From positions 3,472,001-3,536,000 of the forward strand of contig OZ025255.1 of assembly GCA_964019135.1 (NCBI GenBank): a stretch of DNA of 64,000 nt, written 5' to 3'. The notes under the pieces were generated by a model that had not been told where the DNA came from, did no database searches, and worked only from the letters and a program-made list of their open reading frames with translations. Position 1 is the stretch's first letter, and each line of letters opens with the position of its first letter. The DNA is from Arenicola marina. Its lineage: Eukaryota; Annelida; Polychaeta; Arenicolidae. Below are positions 11,501 to 26,500 of this stretch, piece after piece. The position numbers and the translations under genes are program-made.

Positions 11501-14500
11501 GACGGGGTGGTAGAGCCAGGGCAGGTAGCGGCCTATGGCCCGCTGGTTCCGGCCCTAGGCCAACAGGGGACAACACTCACCCTTGTTGAAGGAGAGGGTG
11601 GTAGAGCCAGGGCAGGTAGCGGCCTATGGCCCGCTGGTCCCGGCCCTAGGCCAACAGGGGACATCACTCACCCTTGTTGAAGAACGGGGTGGTAGAGCCA
11701 GGGCAGGTAGCGGCCTATGGCCCGCTGGTCCCGGCCCTAGGCCAACAGGGGAAAACACTCAACCTTGTTGAAGGACAGGGTGGTAGAGCCAGGGCAGGTA
11801 GCGGCCTATGGCCCGCTGGTCCCGGCCCTAGGCCAACAGGGGACAACACTCATCCTTGTTGAAGGACGGGGTGGTAGAGCCAGGGCAGGTAGCGCCCTAT
11901 GGCCCGCTGGTTCCGGCCCTAGGCCAACAGGGGACAGCACTCACCCTTGTTGAAGGACGGGGTGGTAGAGCCAGGGCAGGTAGCGGCCTTTGGCCCGCTG
12001 GTCCCGGCCCTAAGCCAACAGGGGACAACGCTCACCCTTGTTGAAGGACGGGGTGGTAGAGCCAGGGCAGGTAGCGGCCTATGGCCCGCTAGTCCCGGCC
12101 CTAGGCCAACAGGGGACAGCACTAACCCTTGTTGAAGGACGGGGTGGTAGAGCCAGGGCAGGTAGCGGCCTATGGCCCGCTAGTCCCGGCCCTAGGCCAA
12201 CAGGGGACAGCACTCATCCTTGCTGAAGGACGGGGTGGTAGAGCCAGGGCAGGTAGCGGCCTATGGCCCGCTGGTCGCGGCCCTAGGCCAACAGGGGACA
12301 GCACTCACCCTTGTTGAAGGACAGGGTGGTAGAGCCAGGGCAGGTAGCGGCCTATGGCCCGCTAGTCCCGGCCCTAGGCCAACAGGGGACAGCACTCACC
12401 CTTGTTGAAGGACGGGGTGGTAGAGCCAGGGCAGGTAGCGGCCTATGGCCCGCTAGTCCCGGCCCTAGGCCAACAGGGGACAGCACTCACCCTTGTTGAA
12501 GGACGGGGTGGTAGAGCCAGGGCAGGTAGCGGCCTATGGCCCGCTGGTCGCGGCCCTAGGCCAACAGGGGACAGCACTCACCCTTGTTGAAGGACGGGGT
12601 GGTAGAGCCAGGGCAGGTAGCAGCATATGACCCGCTGGTCCCGGCCCTAGGCCAACAGGGGACAGGACTCACCCTTGCTGAAGGACAGGGTGGTAGAGCC
12701 AGGGCAGGTAGCGGCCTATGGCCCGCTGGTCCCGGCCCTAGGCCAACAGGGGACAGGACTCACCCTTGCTGAAGGACAGGGTGGTAGAGCCAGGGCAGGT
12801 AGCAGCATATGACCCGCTGGTCCCGGCCCTAGGCCAACAGGGGACAGGACTCACCCTTGCTGAAGGACAGGGTGGTAGAGCCAGGGCAGGTAGCGGCCTA
12901 TGGCCCGCTAGTCCCGGCCCTAGGCCAACAGGGGACATCACTCACCCTTGTTGAAGAACGGGGTGGTAGAGCCAGGGCAGGTAGCGGCCTATGGCCCGCT
13001 GGTCCCGGCCTTAGGCCAACAGGGGACAACACTCAACCTTGTTGAAGGACAGGGTGGTAGAGCCAGGGCAGGTAGCGGCCTATGGCCCGCTGGTCCCGGC
13101 CCTAGGCCAACAGGGGACAACACTCATCCTTGTTGAAGGACGGGGTGGTAGAGCCAGGGCAGGTAGCGCCCTATGGCCCGCTGGTTCCGGCCCTAGGCCA
13201 ACAGGGGACAGCACTCACCCTTGTTGAAGGACGGGGTGGTAGAGCCAGGGCAGGTAGCGGCCTTTGGCCCGCTGGTCCCGGCCCTAAGCGAACAGGGGAC
13301 AACGCTCACCCTTGTTGAAGGACGGGGTGGTAGAGCCAGGGCAGGTAGCGGCCTATGGCCCGCTAGTCCTGGCCCTAGGCCAACAGGGGACAGCACTCAC
13401 CCTTGTTGAAGGACGGGGTGGTAGAGCCAGGGCAGGTAGCGGCCTATGGCCCGCTAGTCCCGGCCCTAGGCCAACAGGGGACAGCACTCATCCTTGCTGA
13501 AGGACGGGGTGGTAGAGCCAGGGCAGGTAGCGGCCTATGGCCCGCTGGTCCCGGCCCTAGGCCAACAGAGGACAGCACTCACCCTTGCTGAAGGACAGGG
13601 TGGTAGAGCCAGGGCAGGTAGCGGCCTATGGCCCGCTGGTCCCGGCCCTAGGCCAACAGGGGACAACACTCACCCTTGTTGAAGGACGGGTTGTTAGAGC
13701 CAGGGCAGGTAGCGGCCTATGGCCCGCTGGTCCCGGCCCAAGGCCAACAGGGGACAGCACTCACCCTTGTTGAAGGACGGCGTGGTAGAGTCAGGGCAGG
13801 TAGCGGCCTATGGCCCGCTGGTCCTGGCCCTAGGCCAACAGGGGACAGCACTCACCCTTGTTGAAAGACGGGGTGGTAGAGCCAGGGCAGGTAGCGGCCT
13901 ATGGCCCGCTGGTTCCGGCCCTAGGCCAACAGGGGACAACACTCACCCTTGTTGAAGGAGAGGGTGGTAGAGCCAGGGCAGGTAGCGGCCTATGGCCCGC
14001 TGGTCCCGGCCCTAGGCCAACAGGGGACATCACTCACCCTTGTTGAAGAACGGGGTGGTAGAGCCAGGGCAGGTAGCGGCCTATGGCCCGCTGGTCCCGG
14101 CCCTAGGCCAACAGGGGACAACACTCAACCTTGTTGAAGGACAGGGTGGTAGAGCCAGGGCAGGTAGCGGCCTATGGCCCGCTGGTCGCGGCCCTAGGCC
14201 AACAGGGGACAGCACTCACCCTTGTTGAAGGACAGGGTGGTAGAGCCAGGGCAGGTAGCGGCCTATGGCCCGCTAGTCCCGGCCCTAGGCCAACAGGGGA
14301 CAGCACTCACCCTTGTTGAAGGACGGGGTGGTAGAGCCAGGGCAGGTAGCGGCCTATGGCCCGCTAGTCCCGGCCCTAGGCCAACAGGGGACAGCACTCA
14401 CCCTTGTTGAAGGACGGGGTGGTAGAGCCAGGGCAGGTAGCGGCCTATGGCCCGCTGGTCGCGGCCCTAGGCCAACAGGGGACAGCACTCACCCTTGTTG

Positions 14501-17500
14501 AAGGACGGGGTGGTAGAGCCAGGGCAGGTAGCAGCATATGACCCGCTGGTCCCGGCCCTAGGCCAACAGGGGACAGGACTCACCCTTGCTGAAGGACAGG
14601 GTGGTAGAGCCAGGGCAGGTAGCGGCCTATGGCCCGCTGGTCCCGGCCCTAGGCCAACAGGGGACAGGACTCACCCTTGCTGAAGGACAGGGTGGTAGAG
14701 CCAGGGCAGGTAGCAGCATATGACCCGCTGGTCCCGGCCCTAGGCCAACAGGGGACAGGACTCACCCTTGCTGAAGGACAGGGTGGTAGAGCCAGGGCAG
14801 GTAGCGGCCTATGGCCCGCTAGTCCCGGCCCTAGGCCAACAGGGGACATCACTCACCCTTGTTGAAGAACGGGGTGGTAGAGCCAGGGCAGGTAGCGGCC
14901 TATGGCCCGCTAGTCCCGGCCCTAGGCCAACAGGGGACATCACTCACCCTTGTTGAAGAACGGGGTGGTAGAGCCAGGGCAGGTAGCGGCCTATGGCCCG
15001 CTGGTCCCGGCCTTAGGCCAACAGGGGACAACACTCATCCTTGTTGAAGGACGGGGTGGTAGAGCCAGGGCAGGTAGCGCCCTATGGCCCGCTGGTTCCG
15101 GCCCTAGGCCAACAGGGGACAGCACTCACCCTTGTTGAAGGACGGGGTGGTAGAGCCAGGGCAGGTAGCGGCCTTTGGCCCGCTGGTCCCGGCCCTAAGC
15201 CAACAGGGGACAACGCTCACCCTTGTTGAAGGACGGGGTGGTAGAGCCAGGGCAGGTAGCGGCCTATGGCCCGCCAGTCCCGGCCCTAGGCCAACAGGGG
15301 ACAGCACTCACCCTTGTTGAAGGACGGGGTGGTAGAGCCAGGGCAGGTAGCGGCCTATGGCCCGCTAGTCCCGGCCCTAGGCCAACAGGGGACAGCACTC
15401 ATCCTTGCTGAAGGACGGGGTGGTAGAGCCAGGGCAGGTAGCGGCCTATGGCCCGCTGGTCGCGGCCCTAGGCCAACAGGGGACAGCCCTCACCCTTGTT
15501 GAAGGACAGGGTGGTAGAGCCAGGGCAGGTAGCGGCCTATGGCCCGCTAGTCCCGGCCCTAGGCCAACAGGGGACAGCACTCACCCTTGTTGAAGGACGG
15601 GGTGGTAGAGCCAGGGCAGGTAGCGGCCTATGGCCCGCTAGTCCCGGCCCTAGGCCAACAGGGGACAGCACTCACCCTTGTTGAAGGACGGGGTGGTAGA
15701 GCCAGGGCAGGTAGCGGCCTATGGCCCGCTGGTCGCGGCCCTAGGCCAACAGGGGACAGCACTCACCCTTGTTGAAGGACGGGGTGGTAGAGCCAGGGCA
15801 GGTAGCAGCATATGACCCGCAGGTCCCGGCCCTAGGCCAACAGGGGACAGGACTCACCCTTGCTGAAGGACAGGGTGGTAGAGCCAGGGCAGGTAGCGGC
15901 CTATGGCCCGCTGGTCCCGGCCCTAGGCCAACAGGGGACAGGACTCACCCTTGCTGAAGGACAGGGTGGTAGAGCCAGGGCAGGTAGCAGCATATGACCC
16001 GCTGGTCCCGGCCCTAGGCCAACAGGGGACAGGAGTCACCCTTGCTGAAGGACAGGGTGGTAGAGCCAGGGCAGGTAGCGGCCTATGGCCCGCTGGTCCC
16101 GGCCCTAGGCCAACAGGGGACAACACTCACCCTTGCTGAAGGACAGGGTGGTAGAGTCAGGGCAGGTAGCGGCCTATGGCCCGCTAGTCCCGGCCCTAGG
16201 CCAACAGGGGACAGCACTCACCCTTGTTGAAGGACGGGGTGGTAGAGCCAGGGCAGGTAGCGGCCTATGGCCCGCTAGTCCCGGCCCTAGGCCAACAGGG
16301 GACAGCACTCATCCTTGCTGAAGGACGGGGTGGTAGAGCCAGGGCAGGTAGCAGCCAATGGCCCGCTGGTCCCGGCCCTAGGCCAACAGGGGACAGGACT
16401 CACCCTTGTTGAAGAACAGGGTGGTAGAGCCAGGGCAGGTAGCAGCCTATGGCCCGCTGGTCCCGGCCCTAGGCCAACAGGGGACAGCACTCACCCTTGT
16501 TGAAGGACAGGGTGGTAGAGCCAGGGCAGGTAGCGGCCTATGGCCCGCTGGTCCCGGCCCTAGGCCAACAGGGGACAACACTCACCCTTGTTGAAGGACG
16601 GGGTGGTAGAGTCAGGGCAGGTAGCGGCCTATGGCCCGCTGGTCCCGGCCCTAGGCCAACAGGGGACAACACTCAACCTTGTTGAAGGACAGGGTGGTAG
16701 AGCCAGGGCAGGTAGCGGCCTATGGCCCGCTGGTCCCGGCCCTAGGCCAACAGGGGACAACACTCATCCTTGTTGAAGGACGGGGTGGTAGAGCCAGGGC
16801 AGGTAGCGCCCTATGGCCCGCTGGTTCCGGCCCTAGGCCAACAGGGGACAGCACTCACCCTTGTTGAAGGACGGGGTGGTAGAGCCAGGGCAGGTAGCGG
16901 CCTATGGCCCGCTGGTCCCGGCCCTAGGCCAACAGGGGACAGCACTCACCCTTGCTGAAGGACGGGGTGGTAGAGCCAGGGCAGGTAGCGGCCTATGGCC
17001 CGCTGGTCCCGGCCCTAGGCCAACAGGGGACAGCACTCACCCTTGCTGAAGGACAGGGTGGTAGAGCCAGGGCAGGTAGCAGGCTATGGCCCGCTGGTCC
17101 CGGCCCCCAGGCCAACAGGAGACAGCACTCACCCTTGTTGAAGGAGAGGGTGGTAGAGCCAGGGCAGGTAGCGGCCTATGGCCCGCTGGTCCCGGCCCTA
17201 GGCCAACAGGGGACAGCACTCACCCTTGTTGAAGGAGAGGGTGGTAGAGCCAGGGCAGGTAGCGGCCTATGGCCCGCTGGTCGCGGCCCTAGGCCAACAG
17301 GGGACAGCCCTCACCCTTGTTGAAGGACAGGGTGGTAGAGCCAGGGCAGGTAGCGGCCTATGGCCCGCTAGTCCCGGCCCTAGGCCAACAGGGGACAGCA
17401 CTCACCCTTGTTGAAGGACGGGGTGGTAGAGCCAGGGCAGGTAGCGGCCTATGGCCCGCTGGTCCCGGCCCTAGGCCAACAGGGGACAGCACTCACCCTT

Positions 17501-20500
17501 GTTGAAGGACGGCGTGGTAGAGTCAGGGCAGGTAGCGGCCTATGGCCCGCTGGTCCTGGCCCTAGGCCAACAGGGGACAGCACTCACCCTTGTTGAAAGA
17601 CGGGGTGGTAGAGCCAGGGCAGGTAGCGGCCTATGGCCCGCTGGTTCCGGCCCTAGGCCAACAGGGGACAACACTCACCCTTGTTGAAGGAGAGGGTGGT
17701 AGAGCCAGGGCAGGTAGCGGCCTATGGCCCGCTGGTCCCGGCCCTAGGCCAACAGGGGACATCACTCACCCTTGTTGAAGAACGGGGTGGTAGAGCCAGG
17801 GCAGGTAGCGGCCTATGGCCCGCTGGTCCCGGCCCTAGGCCAACAGGGGACAACACTCAACCTTGTTGAAGGACAGGGTGGTAGAGCCAGGGCAGGTAGC
17901 GGCCTATGGCCCGCTGGTCCCGGCCCTAGGCCAACAGGGGACAACACTCATCCTTGTTGAAGGACGGGGTGGTAGAGCCAGGGCAGGTAGCGCCCTATGG
18001 CCCGCTGGTTCCGGCCCTAGGCCAACAGGGGACAGCACTCACCCTTGTTGAAGGACGGGGTGGTAGAGCCAGGGCAGGTAGCGGCCTTTGGCCCGCTGGT
18101 CCCGGCCCTAAGCCAACAGGGGACAACGCTCACCCTTGTTGAAGGACGGGGTGGTAGAGCCAGGGCAGGTAGCGGCCTATGGCCCGCTAGTCCCGGCCCT
18201 AGGCCAACAGGGGACAGCACTAACCCTTGTTGAAGGACGGGGTGGTAGAGCCAGGGCAGGTAGCGGCCTATGGCCCGCTAGTCCCGGCCCTAGGCCAACA
18301 GGGGACAGCACTCATCCTTGCTGAAGGACGGGGTGGTAGAGCCAGGGCAGGTAGCGGCCTATGGCCCGCTGGTCGCGGCCCTAGGCCAACAGGGGACAGC
18401 ACTCACCCTTGTTGAAGGACAGGGTGGTAGAGCCAGGGCAGGTAGCGGCCTATGGCCCGCTAGTCCCGGCCCTAGGCCAACAGGGGACAGCACTCACCCT
18501 TGTTGAAGGACGGGGTGGTAGAGCCAGGGCAGGTAGCGGCCTATGGCCCGCTAGTCCCGGCCCTAGGCCAACAGGGGACAGCACTCACCCTTGTTGAAGG
18601 ACGGGGTGGTAGAGCCAGGGCAGGTAGCGGCCTATGGCCCGCTGGTCGCGGCCCTAGGCCAACAGGGGACAGCACTCACCCTTGTTGAAGGACGGGGTGG
18701 TAGAGCCAGGGCAGGTAGCAGCATATGACCCGCTGGTCCCGGCCCTAGGCCAACAGGGGACAGGACTCACCCTTGCTGAAGGACAGGGTGGTAGAGCCAG
18801 GGCAGGTAGCGGCCTATGGCCCGCTGGTCCCGGCCCTAGGCCAACAGGGGACAGGACTCACCCTTGCTGAAGGACAGGGTGGTAGAGCCAGGGCAGGTAG
18901 CAGCATATGACCCGCTGGTCCCGGCCCTAGGCCAACAGGGGACAGGACTCACCCTTGCTGAAGGACAGGGTGGTAGAGCCAGGGCAGGTAGCGGCCTATG
19001 GCCCGCTAGTCCCGGCCCTAGGCCAACAGGGGACATCACTCACCCTTGTTGAAGAACGGGGTGGTAGAGCCAGGGCAGGTAGCGGCCTATGGCCCGCTGG
19101 TCCCGGCCTTAGGCCAACAGGGGACAACACTCAACCTTGTTGAAGGACAGGGTGGTAGAGCCAGGGCAGGTAGCGGCCTATGGCCCGCTGGTCCCGGCCC
19201 TAGGCCAACAGGGGACAACACTCATCCTTGTTGAAGGACGGGGTGGTAGAGCCAGGGCAGGTAGCGCCCTATGGCCCGCTGGTTCCGGCCCTAGGCCAAC
19301 AGGGGACAGCACTCACCCTTGTTGAAGGACGGGGTGGTAGAGCCAGGGCAGGTAGCGGCCTTTGGCCCGCTGGTCCCGGCCCTAAGCGAACAGGGGACAA
19401 CGCTCACCCTTGTTGAAGGACGGGGTGGTAGAGCCAGGGCAGGTAGCGGCCTATGGCCCGCTAGTCCTGGCCCTAGGCCAACAGGGGACAGCACTCACCC
19501 TTGTTGAAGGACGGGGTGGTAGAGCCAGGGCAGGTAGCGGCCTATGGCCCGCTAGTCCCGGCCCTAGGCCAACAGGGGACAGCACTCATCCTTGCTGAAG
19601 GACGGGGTGGTAGAGCCAGGGCAGGTAGCGGCCTATGGCCCGCTGGTCCCGGCCCTAGGCCAACAGAGGACAGCACTCACCCTTGCTGAAGGACAGGGTG
19701 GTAGAGCCAGGGCAGGTAGCGGCCTATGGCCCGCTGGTCCCGGCCCTAGGCCAACAGGGGACAACACTCACCCTTGTTGAAGGACGGGTTGTTAGAGCCA
19801 GGGCAGGTAGCGGCCTATGGCCCGCTGGTCCCGGCCCAAGGCCAACAGGGGACAGCACTCACCCTTGTTGAAGGACGGCGTGGTAGAGTCAGGGCAGGTA
19901 GCGGCCTATGGCCCGCTGGTCCTGGCCCTAGGCCAACAGGGGACAGCACTCACCCTTGTTGAAAGACGGGGTGGTAGAGCCAGGGCAGGTAGCGGCCTAT
20001 GGCCCGCTGGTTCCGGCCCTAGGCCAACAGGGGACAACACTCACCCTTGTTGAAGGAGAGGGTGGTAGAGCCAGGGCAGGTAGCGGCCTATGGCCCGCTG
20101 GTCCCGGCCCTAGGCCAACAGGGGACATCACTCACCCTTGTTGAAGAACGGGGTGGTAGAGCCAGGGCAGGTAGCGGCCTATGGCCCGCTGGTCCCGGCC
20201 CTAGGCCAACAGGGGACAACACTCAACCTTGTTGAAGGACAGGGTGGTAGAGCCAGGGCAGGTAGCGGCCTATGGCCCGCTGGTCGCGGCCCTAGGCCAA
20301 CAGGGGACAGCACTCACCCTTGTTGAAGGACAGGGTGGTAGAGCCAGGGCAGGTAGCGGCCTATGGCCCGCTAGTCCCGGCCCTAGGCCAACAGGGGACA
20401 GCACTCACCCTTGTTGAAGGACGGGGTGGTAGAGCCAGGGCAGGTAGCGGCCTATGGCCCGCTAGTCCCGGCCCTAGGCCAACAGGGGACAGCACTCACC

Positions 20501-23500
20501 CTTGTTGAAGGACGGGGTGGTAGAGCCAGGGCAGGTAGCGGCCTATGGCCCGCTGGTCGCGGCCCTAGGCCAACAGGGGACAGCACTCACCCTTGTTGAA
20601 GGACGGGGTGGTAGAGCCAGGGCAGGTAGCAGCATATGACCCGCTGGTCCCGGCCCTAGGCCAACAGGGGACAGGACTCACCCTTGCTGAAGGACAGGGT
20701 GGTAGAGCCAGGGCAGGTAGCGGCCTATGGCCCGCTGGTCCCGGCCCTAGGCCAACAGGGGACAGGACTCACCCTTGCTGAAGGACAGGGTGGTAGAGCC
20801 AGGGCAGGTAGCAGCATATGACCCGCTGGTCCCGGCCCTAGGCCAACAGGGGACAGGACTCACCCTTGCTGAAGGACAGGGTGGTAGAGCCAGGGCAGGT
20901 AGCGGCCTATGGCCCGCTAGTCCCGGCCCTAGGCCAACAGGGGACATCACTCACCCTTGTTGAAGAACGGGGTGGTAGAGCCAGGGCAGGTAGCGGCCTA
21001 TGGCCCGCTAGTCCCGGCCCTAGGCCAACAGGGGACATCACTCACCCTTGTTGAAGAACGGGGTGGTAGAGCCAGGGCAGGTAGCGGCCTATGGCCCGCT
21101 GGTCCCGGCCTTAGGCCAACAGGGGACAACACTCATCCTTGTTGAAGGACGGGGTGGTAGAGCCAGGGCAGGTAGCGCCCTATGGCCCGCTGGTTCCGGC
21201 CCTAGGCCAACAGGGGACAGCACTCACCCTTGTTGAAGGACGGGGTGGTAGAGCCAGGGCAGGTAGCGGCCTTTGGCCCGCTGGTCCCGGCCCTAAGCCA
21301 ACAGGGGACAACGCTCACCCTTGTTGAAGGACGGGGTGGTAGAGCCAGGGCAGGTAGCGGCCTATGGCCCGCCAGTCCCGGCCCTAGGCCAACAGGGGAC
21401 AGCACTCACCCTTGTTGAAGGACGGGGTGGTAGAGCCAGGGCAGGTAGCGGCCTATGGCCCGCTAGTCCCGGCCCTAGGCCAACAGGGGACAGCACTCAT
21501 CCTTGCTGAAGGACGGGGTGGTAGAGCCAGGGCAGGTAGCGGCCTATGGCCCGCTGGTCGCGGCCCTAGGCCAACAGGGGACAGCCCTCACCCTTGTTGA
21601 AGGACAGGGTGGTAGAGCCAGGGCAGGTAGCGGCCTATGGCCCGCTAGTCCCGGCCCTAGGCCAACAGGGGACAGCACTCACCCTTGTTGAAGGACGGGG
21701 TGGTAGAGCCAGGGCAGGTAGCGGCCTATGGCCCGCTAGTCCCGGCCCTAGGCCAACAGGGGACAGCACTCACCCTTGTTGAAGGACGGGGTGGTAGAGC
21801 CAGGGCAGGTAGCGGCCTATGGCCCGCTGGTCGCGGCCCTAGGCCAACAGGGGACAGCACTCACCCTTGTTGAAGGACGGGGTGGTAGAGCCAGGGCAGG
21901 TAGCAGCATATGACCCGCAGGTCCCGGCCCTAGGCCAACAGGGGACAGGACTCACCCTTGCTGAAGGACAGGGTGGTAGAGCCAGGGCAGGTAGCGGCCT
22001 ATGGCCCGCTGGTCCCGGCCCTAGGCCAACAGGGGACAGGACTCACCCTTGCTGAAGGACAGGGTGGTAGAGCCAGGGCAGGTAGCAGCATATGACCCGC
22101 TGGTCCCGGCCCTAGGCCAACAGGGGACAGGACTCACCCTTGCTGAAGGACAGGGTGGTAGAGCCAGGGCAGGTAGCGGCCTATGGCCCGCTGGTCCCGG
22201 CCCTAGGCCAACAGGGGACAACACTCACCCTTGCTGAAGGACAGGGTGGTAGAGTCAGGGCAGGTAGCGGCCTATGGCCCGCTAGTCCCGGCCCTAGGCC
22301 AACAGGGGACAGCACTCACCCTTGTTGAAGGACGGGGTGGTAGAGCCAGGGCAGGTAGCGGCCTATGGCCCGCTAGTCCCGGCCCTAGGCCAACAGGGGA
22401 CAGCACTCATCCTTGCTGAAGGACGGGGTGGTAGAGCCAGGGCAGGTAGCAGCCAATGGCCCGCTGGTCCCGGCCCTAGGCCAACAGGGGACAGGACTCA
22501 CCCTTGTTGAAGGACAGGGTGGTAGAGCCAGGGCAGGTAGCAGCCTATGGCCCGCTGGTCCCGGCCCTAGGCCAACAGGGGACAGCACTCACCCTTGTTG
22601 AAGGACAGGGTGGTAGAGCCAGGGCAGGTAGCGGCCTATGGCCCGCTGGTCCCGGCCCTAGGCCAACAGGGGACAACACTCACCCTTGCTGAAGGACGGG
22701 GTGGTAGAGCCAGGGCAGGTAGCGGCCTTTGGCCCGCTGGTCCCGGCCCTAGGCCAACAGGGGACAGCACTCACCCTTGTTGAAGGACGGGGTGGTAGAG
22801 CCAGGGCAGGTAGCGGCCAATGGCCCGCTGGTCCCGGCCCTAGGCCAACAGGGGACATCACTCACCCTTGCTGAAGGACGGGGTGGTAGAGCCAGGGCAG
22901 GTAGCGGTCTATGGCCCGCTGGTCCCGGCCCTAGGCCAACAGGGGACAGCACTCACCCTTGTTGAAGGAGAGGGTGGTAGAGCCAGGGCAGGTAGCGGCC
23001 TATGGCCCGCTGGTCCCGACCCTAGGCCAACAGGGGACAACACTCACCCTTGCTGAAGGACGGGGTGGTAGAGCCAGGGCAGGTAGCGGCCTTTGGCCCG
23101 CTGGTCCCGGCCCTAGGCCAACAGGGGACAGCACTCACCCTTGTTGAAGGACGGGGTGGTAGAGCCAGGGCAGGTAGCGGCCAATGGCCCGCTGGTCCCG
23201 GCCCTAGGCCAACAGGGGACAACACTCACCCTTGTTGAAGGACGGGGTGGTAGAGCCAGGGCAGGTAGCGGCCTTTGGCCCGCTGGTCCCGGCCCTAGGC
23301 CAACAGGGGACAGCACTCACCCTTGTTGAAGGACGGGGTGGTAGAGCCAGGGCAGGTAGCGGCCAATGGCCCGCTGGTCCCGGCCCTAGGCCAACAGGGG
23401 ACATCACTCACCCTTGCTGAAGGACGGGGTGGTAGAGCCAGGGCAGGTAGCGGCCTATGGCCCGCTGGTCCCGGCCCTAGGCCAACAGGGGACAGCACTC

Positions 23501-26500
23501 ACCCTTGTTGAAGGAGAGGGTGGTAGAGCCAGGGCAGGTAGCGGCCTATGGCCCGCTGGTCCCGACCCTAGGCCAACAGGGGACAACACTCACCCTTGCT
23601 GAAGGACGGGGTGGTAGAGCCAGGGCAGGTAGCGGCCTTTGGCCCGCTGGTCCCGGCCCTAGGCCAACAGGGGACAGCACTCACCCTTGTTGAAGGACGG
23701 GGTGGTAGAGCCAGGGCAGGTAGCGGCCAATGGCCCGCTGGTCCCGGCCCTAGGCCAACAGGGGACAACACTCACCCTTGTTGAAGGACGGGGTGGTAGA
23801 GCCAGGGCAGGTAGCGGCCTATGGCCCGCTGGTCCCGGCCCTAGGCCAACAGGGGACAGCACTCACCCTTGTTGAAGGACACGGTGGTAGAGCCAGGGCA
23901 GGTAGCGGCCTATGGCCCGCTAGTCCCGGCTCTAGGCCAACAGGGGACAGCACTCACCCTTGCTGAAGAACAGGGTGGTAGAGCCAGGGCAGGTAGCAGC
24001 CTATGGCCCGCTGGTCCCGGCCCTAGGCCAACAGGGGACAGCACTCACCCTTGTTGAAGGACGGGGTGGTAGAGCCAGGGCAGGTAGCGGCCAATGGCCC
24101 GCTGGTCCCGGCCCTAGGCCAACAGGGGACAACACTCACCCTTGTTGAAGGACGGGGTGGTAGAGCCAGGGCAGGTAGCGGCCTATGGCCCGCTGGTCCC
24201 GGCCCTAAGCCAACAGGGGACAACACTCACCCTTGTTGAAGGACGGGGTGGTAGAGCCAGGGCAGGTAGCGGCCTATGGCCCGCTGGTCCCGGCCCTAGG
24301 CCAACAGGGGACAGCACTCACCCTTGTTGAAGGACAGGGTGGTAGAGCCAGGGCAGGTAGCGGCCTATGGCCCGCTAGTCCCGGCCCTAGGCCAACAGGG
24401 GACAGCACTCACCCTTGCTGAAGTACAGGGTGGTAGAGCCAGGGCAGGTAGCAGCCTATGGCCCGCTGGTCCCGGCTCTAGGCCAACAGGGGACAGCACT
24501 CACCCTTGTTGAAAGAGAGGGTGGTAGGGCCAGGGCAGGTAGCGGCCTATGGCCCGCTGGTCCCGGCCCTAGGCCAACAGGGGACAACACTCACCCTTGC
24601 TGAAGGACGGGGTGGTAGAGCCAGGGCAGGTAGCGGCCTTTGGCCCGCTGGTCCCGGCCCTAGGCCAACAGGGGACAGCACTCACCCTTGTTGAAGGACG
24701 GGGTGGTAGAGCCAGGGCAGGTAGCGGCCTATGGCCCGCTGGTCCCGGCCCTAGGCCAACAGGGGACATCACTCACCCTTGTTGAAGGACGGGGTGGTAG
24801 AGTCAGGGCAGGTAGCGGCCTATGGCCCGCTGGTCCCGGCCCTAGGCCAACAGGGGACAACACTCAACCTTGTTGAAGGACAGGGTGGTAGAGCCAGGGC
24901 AGGTAGCGGCCTATGGCCCGCTGGTCCCGGCCCTAGGCCAACAGGGGACAACACTCATCCTTGTTGAAGGACGGGGTGGTAGAGCCAGGGCAGGTAGCGC
25001 CCTATGGCCCGCTGGTTCCGGCCCTAGGCCAACAGGGAACAGCACTCACCCTTGTTGAAGGACGGGGTGGTAGAGCCAGGGCAGGTAGCGGCCTTTGGCC
25101 CGCTGGTCCCGGCCCTAGGCCAACAGGGGACAGCACTCACCCTTGTTGAAGGACGGGGTGGTAGAGCCAGGGCAGGTAGCGGCCAATGGCCCGCTGGTCC
25201 CGGCCCTAGGCCAACAGGGGACATCACTCACCCTTGCTGAAGGACGGGGTGGTAGAGCCAGGGCATGGTAGCGGCCTATGGCCCGCTGGTCCCGGCCCTA
25301 GGCCAACAGGGGACAGCACTCACCCTTGTTGAAGGAGAGGGTGGTAGAGCCAGGGCAGGTAGCGGCCTATGGCCCGCTGGTCCCGACCCTAGGCCAACAG
25401 GGGACAACACTCACCCTTGCTGAAGGACGGGGTGGTAGAGCCAGGGCAGGTAGCGGCCTTTGGCCCGCTGGTCCCGGCCCTAGGACAACAGGGGACAACA
25501 CTCACCCTTGCTGAAGGACGGGGTGGTAGAGCCAGGGCAGGTAGCGGCCTTTGGCCCGCTGGTCCCGGCCCTAGGCCAACAGGGGACAGCACTCACCCTT
25601 GTTGAAGGACGGGGTGGTAGAGCCAGGGCAGGTAGCGGCCTATGGCCCGCTGGTCCCGGCCCTAGGCCAACAGGGGACAGCACTCACCCTTGTTGAAGGA
25701 CGGGGTGGTAGAGTCAGGGCAGGTAGCGGCCTATGGCCCGCTGGTCCCGGCCCTAGGCCAACAGGGGACAACACTCAACCTTGTTGAAGGACAGGGTGGT
25801 AGAGCCAGGGCAGGTAGCGGCCTATGGCCCGCTGGTCCCGGCCCTAGGCCAACAGGGGACAACACTCATCCTTGTTGAAGGACGGGGTGGTAGAGCCAGG
25901 GCAGGTAGCGCCCTATGGCCCGCTGGTTCCGGCCCTAGGCCAACAGGGGACAGCACTCACCCTTGTTGAAGGACGGGGTGGTAGAGCCAGGGCAGGTAGC
26001 GGCCTATGGCCCGCTGGTCCCGGCCCTAGGCCAACAGGGGACATCACTCACCCTTGTTGAAGGACGGGGTGGTAGAGCCAGGGCAGGTAGCGGCCTATGG
26101 CCCGCTGGTCCCGGCCCTAGACCAACAGGGAACAGCACTCACCCTTGTTGAAGGAGAGGGTGGTAGAGCCAGGGCAGGTAGCGGCCTATGGCCCGCTGGT
26201 CCCGGCCCTAGGCCAACAGGGGACAGCACTCACCCTTGTTGAAGGACGGGGTGGTAGAGCCAGGGCAGGTAGCAGCCAATGGGCCGCTGGTCCCGGCCCT
26301 AGGCCAACAGGGGACAACACTCACCCTTGTTGAAGGACGGGGTGGTAGAGCCAGGGCAGGTAGCGGCCTATGGCCCGCTGGTCCCGGCCCTAGGCCAACA
26401 GGGGACAGCACTCACCCTTGTTGAAGGACAGGGTGGTAGAGCCAGGGCAGGTAGCGGCCTATGGCCCGCTAGTCCCGGCTCTAGGCCAACAGGGGACAGC

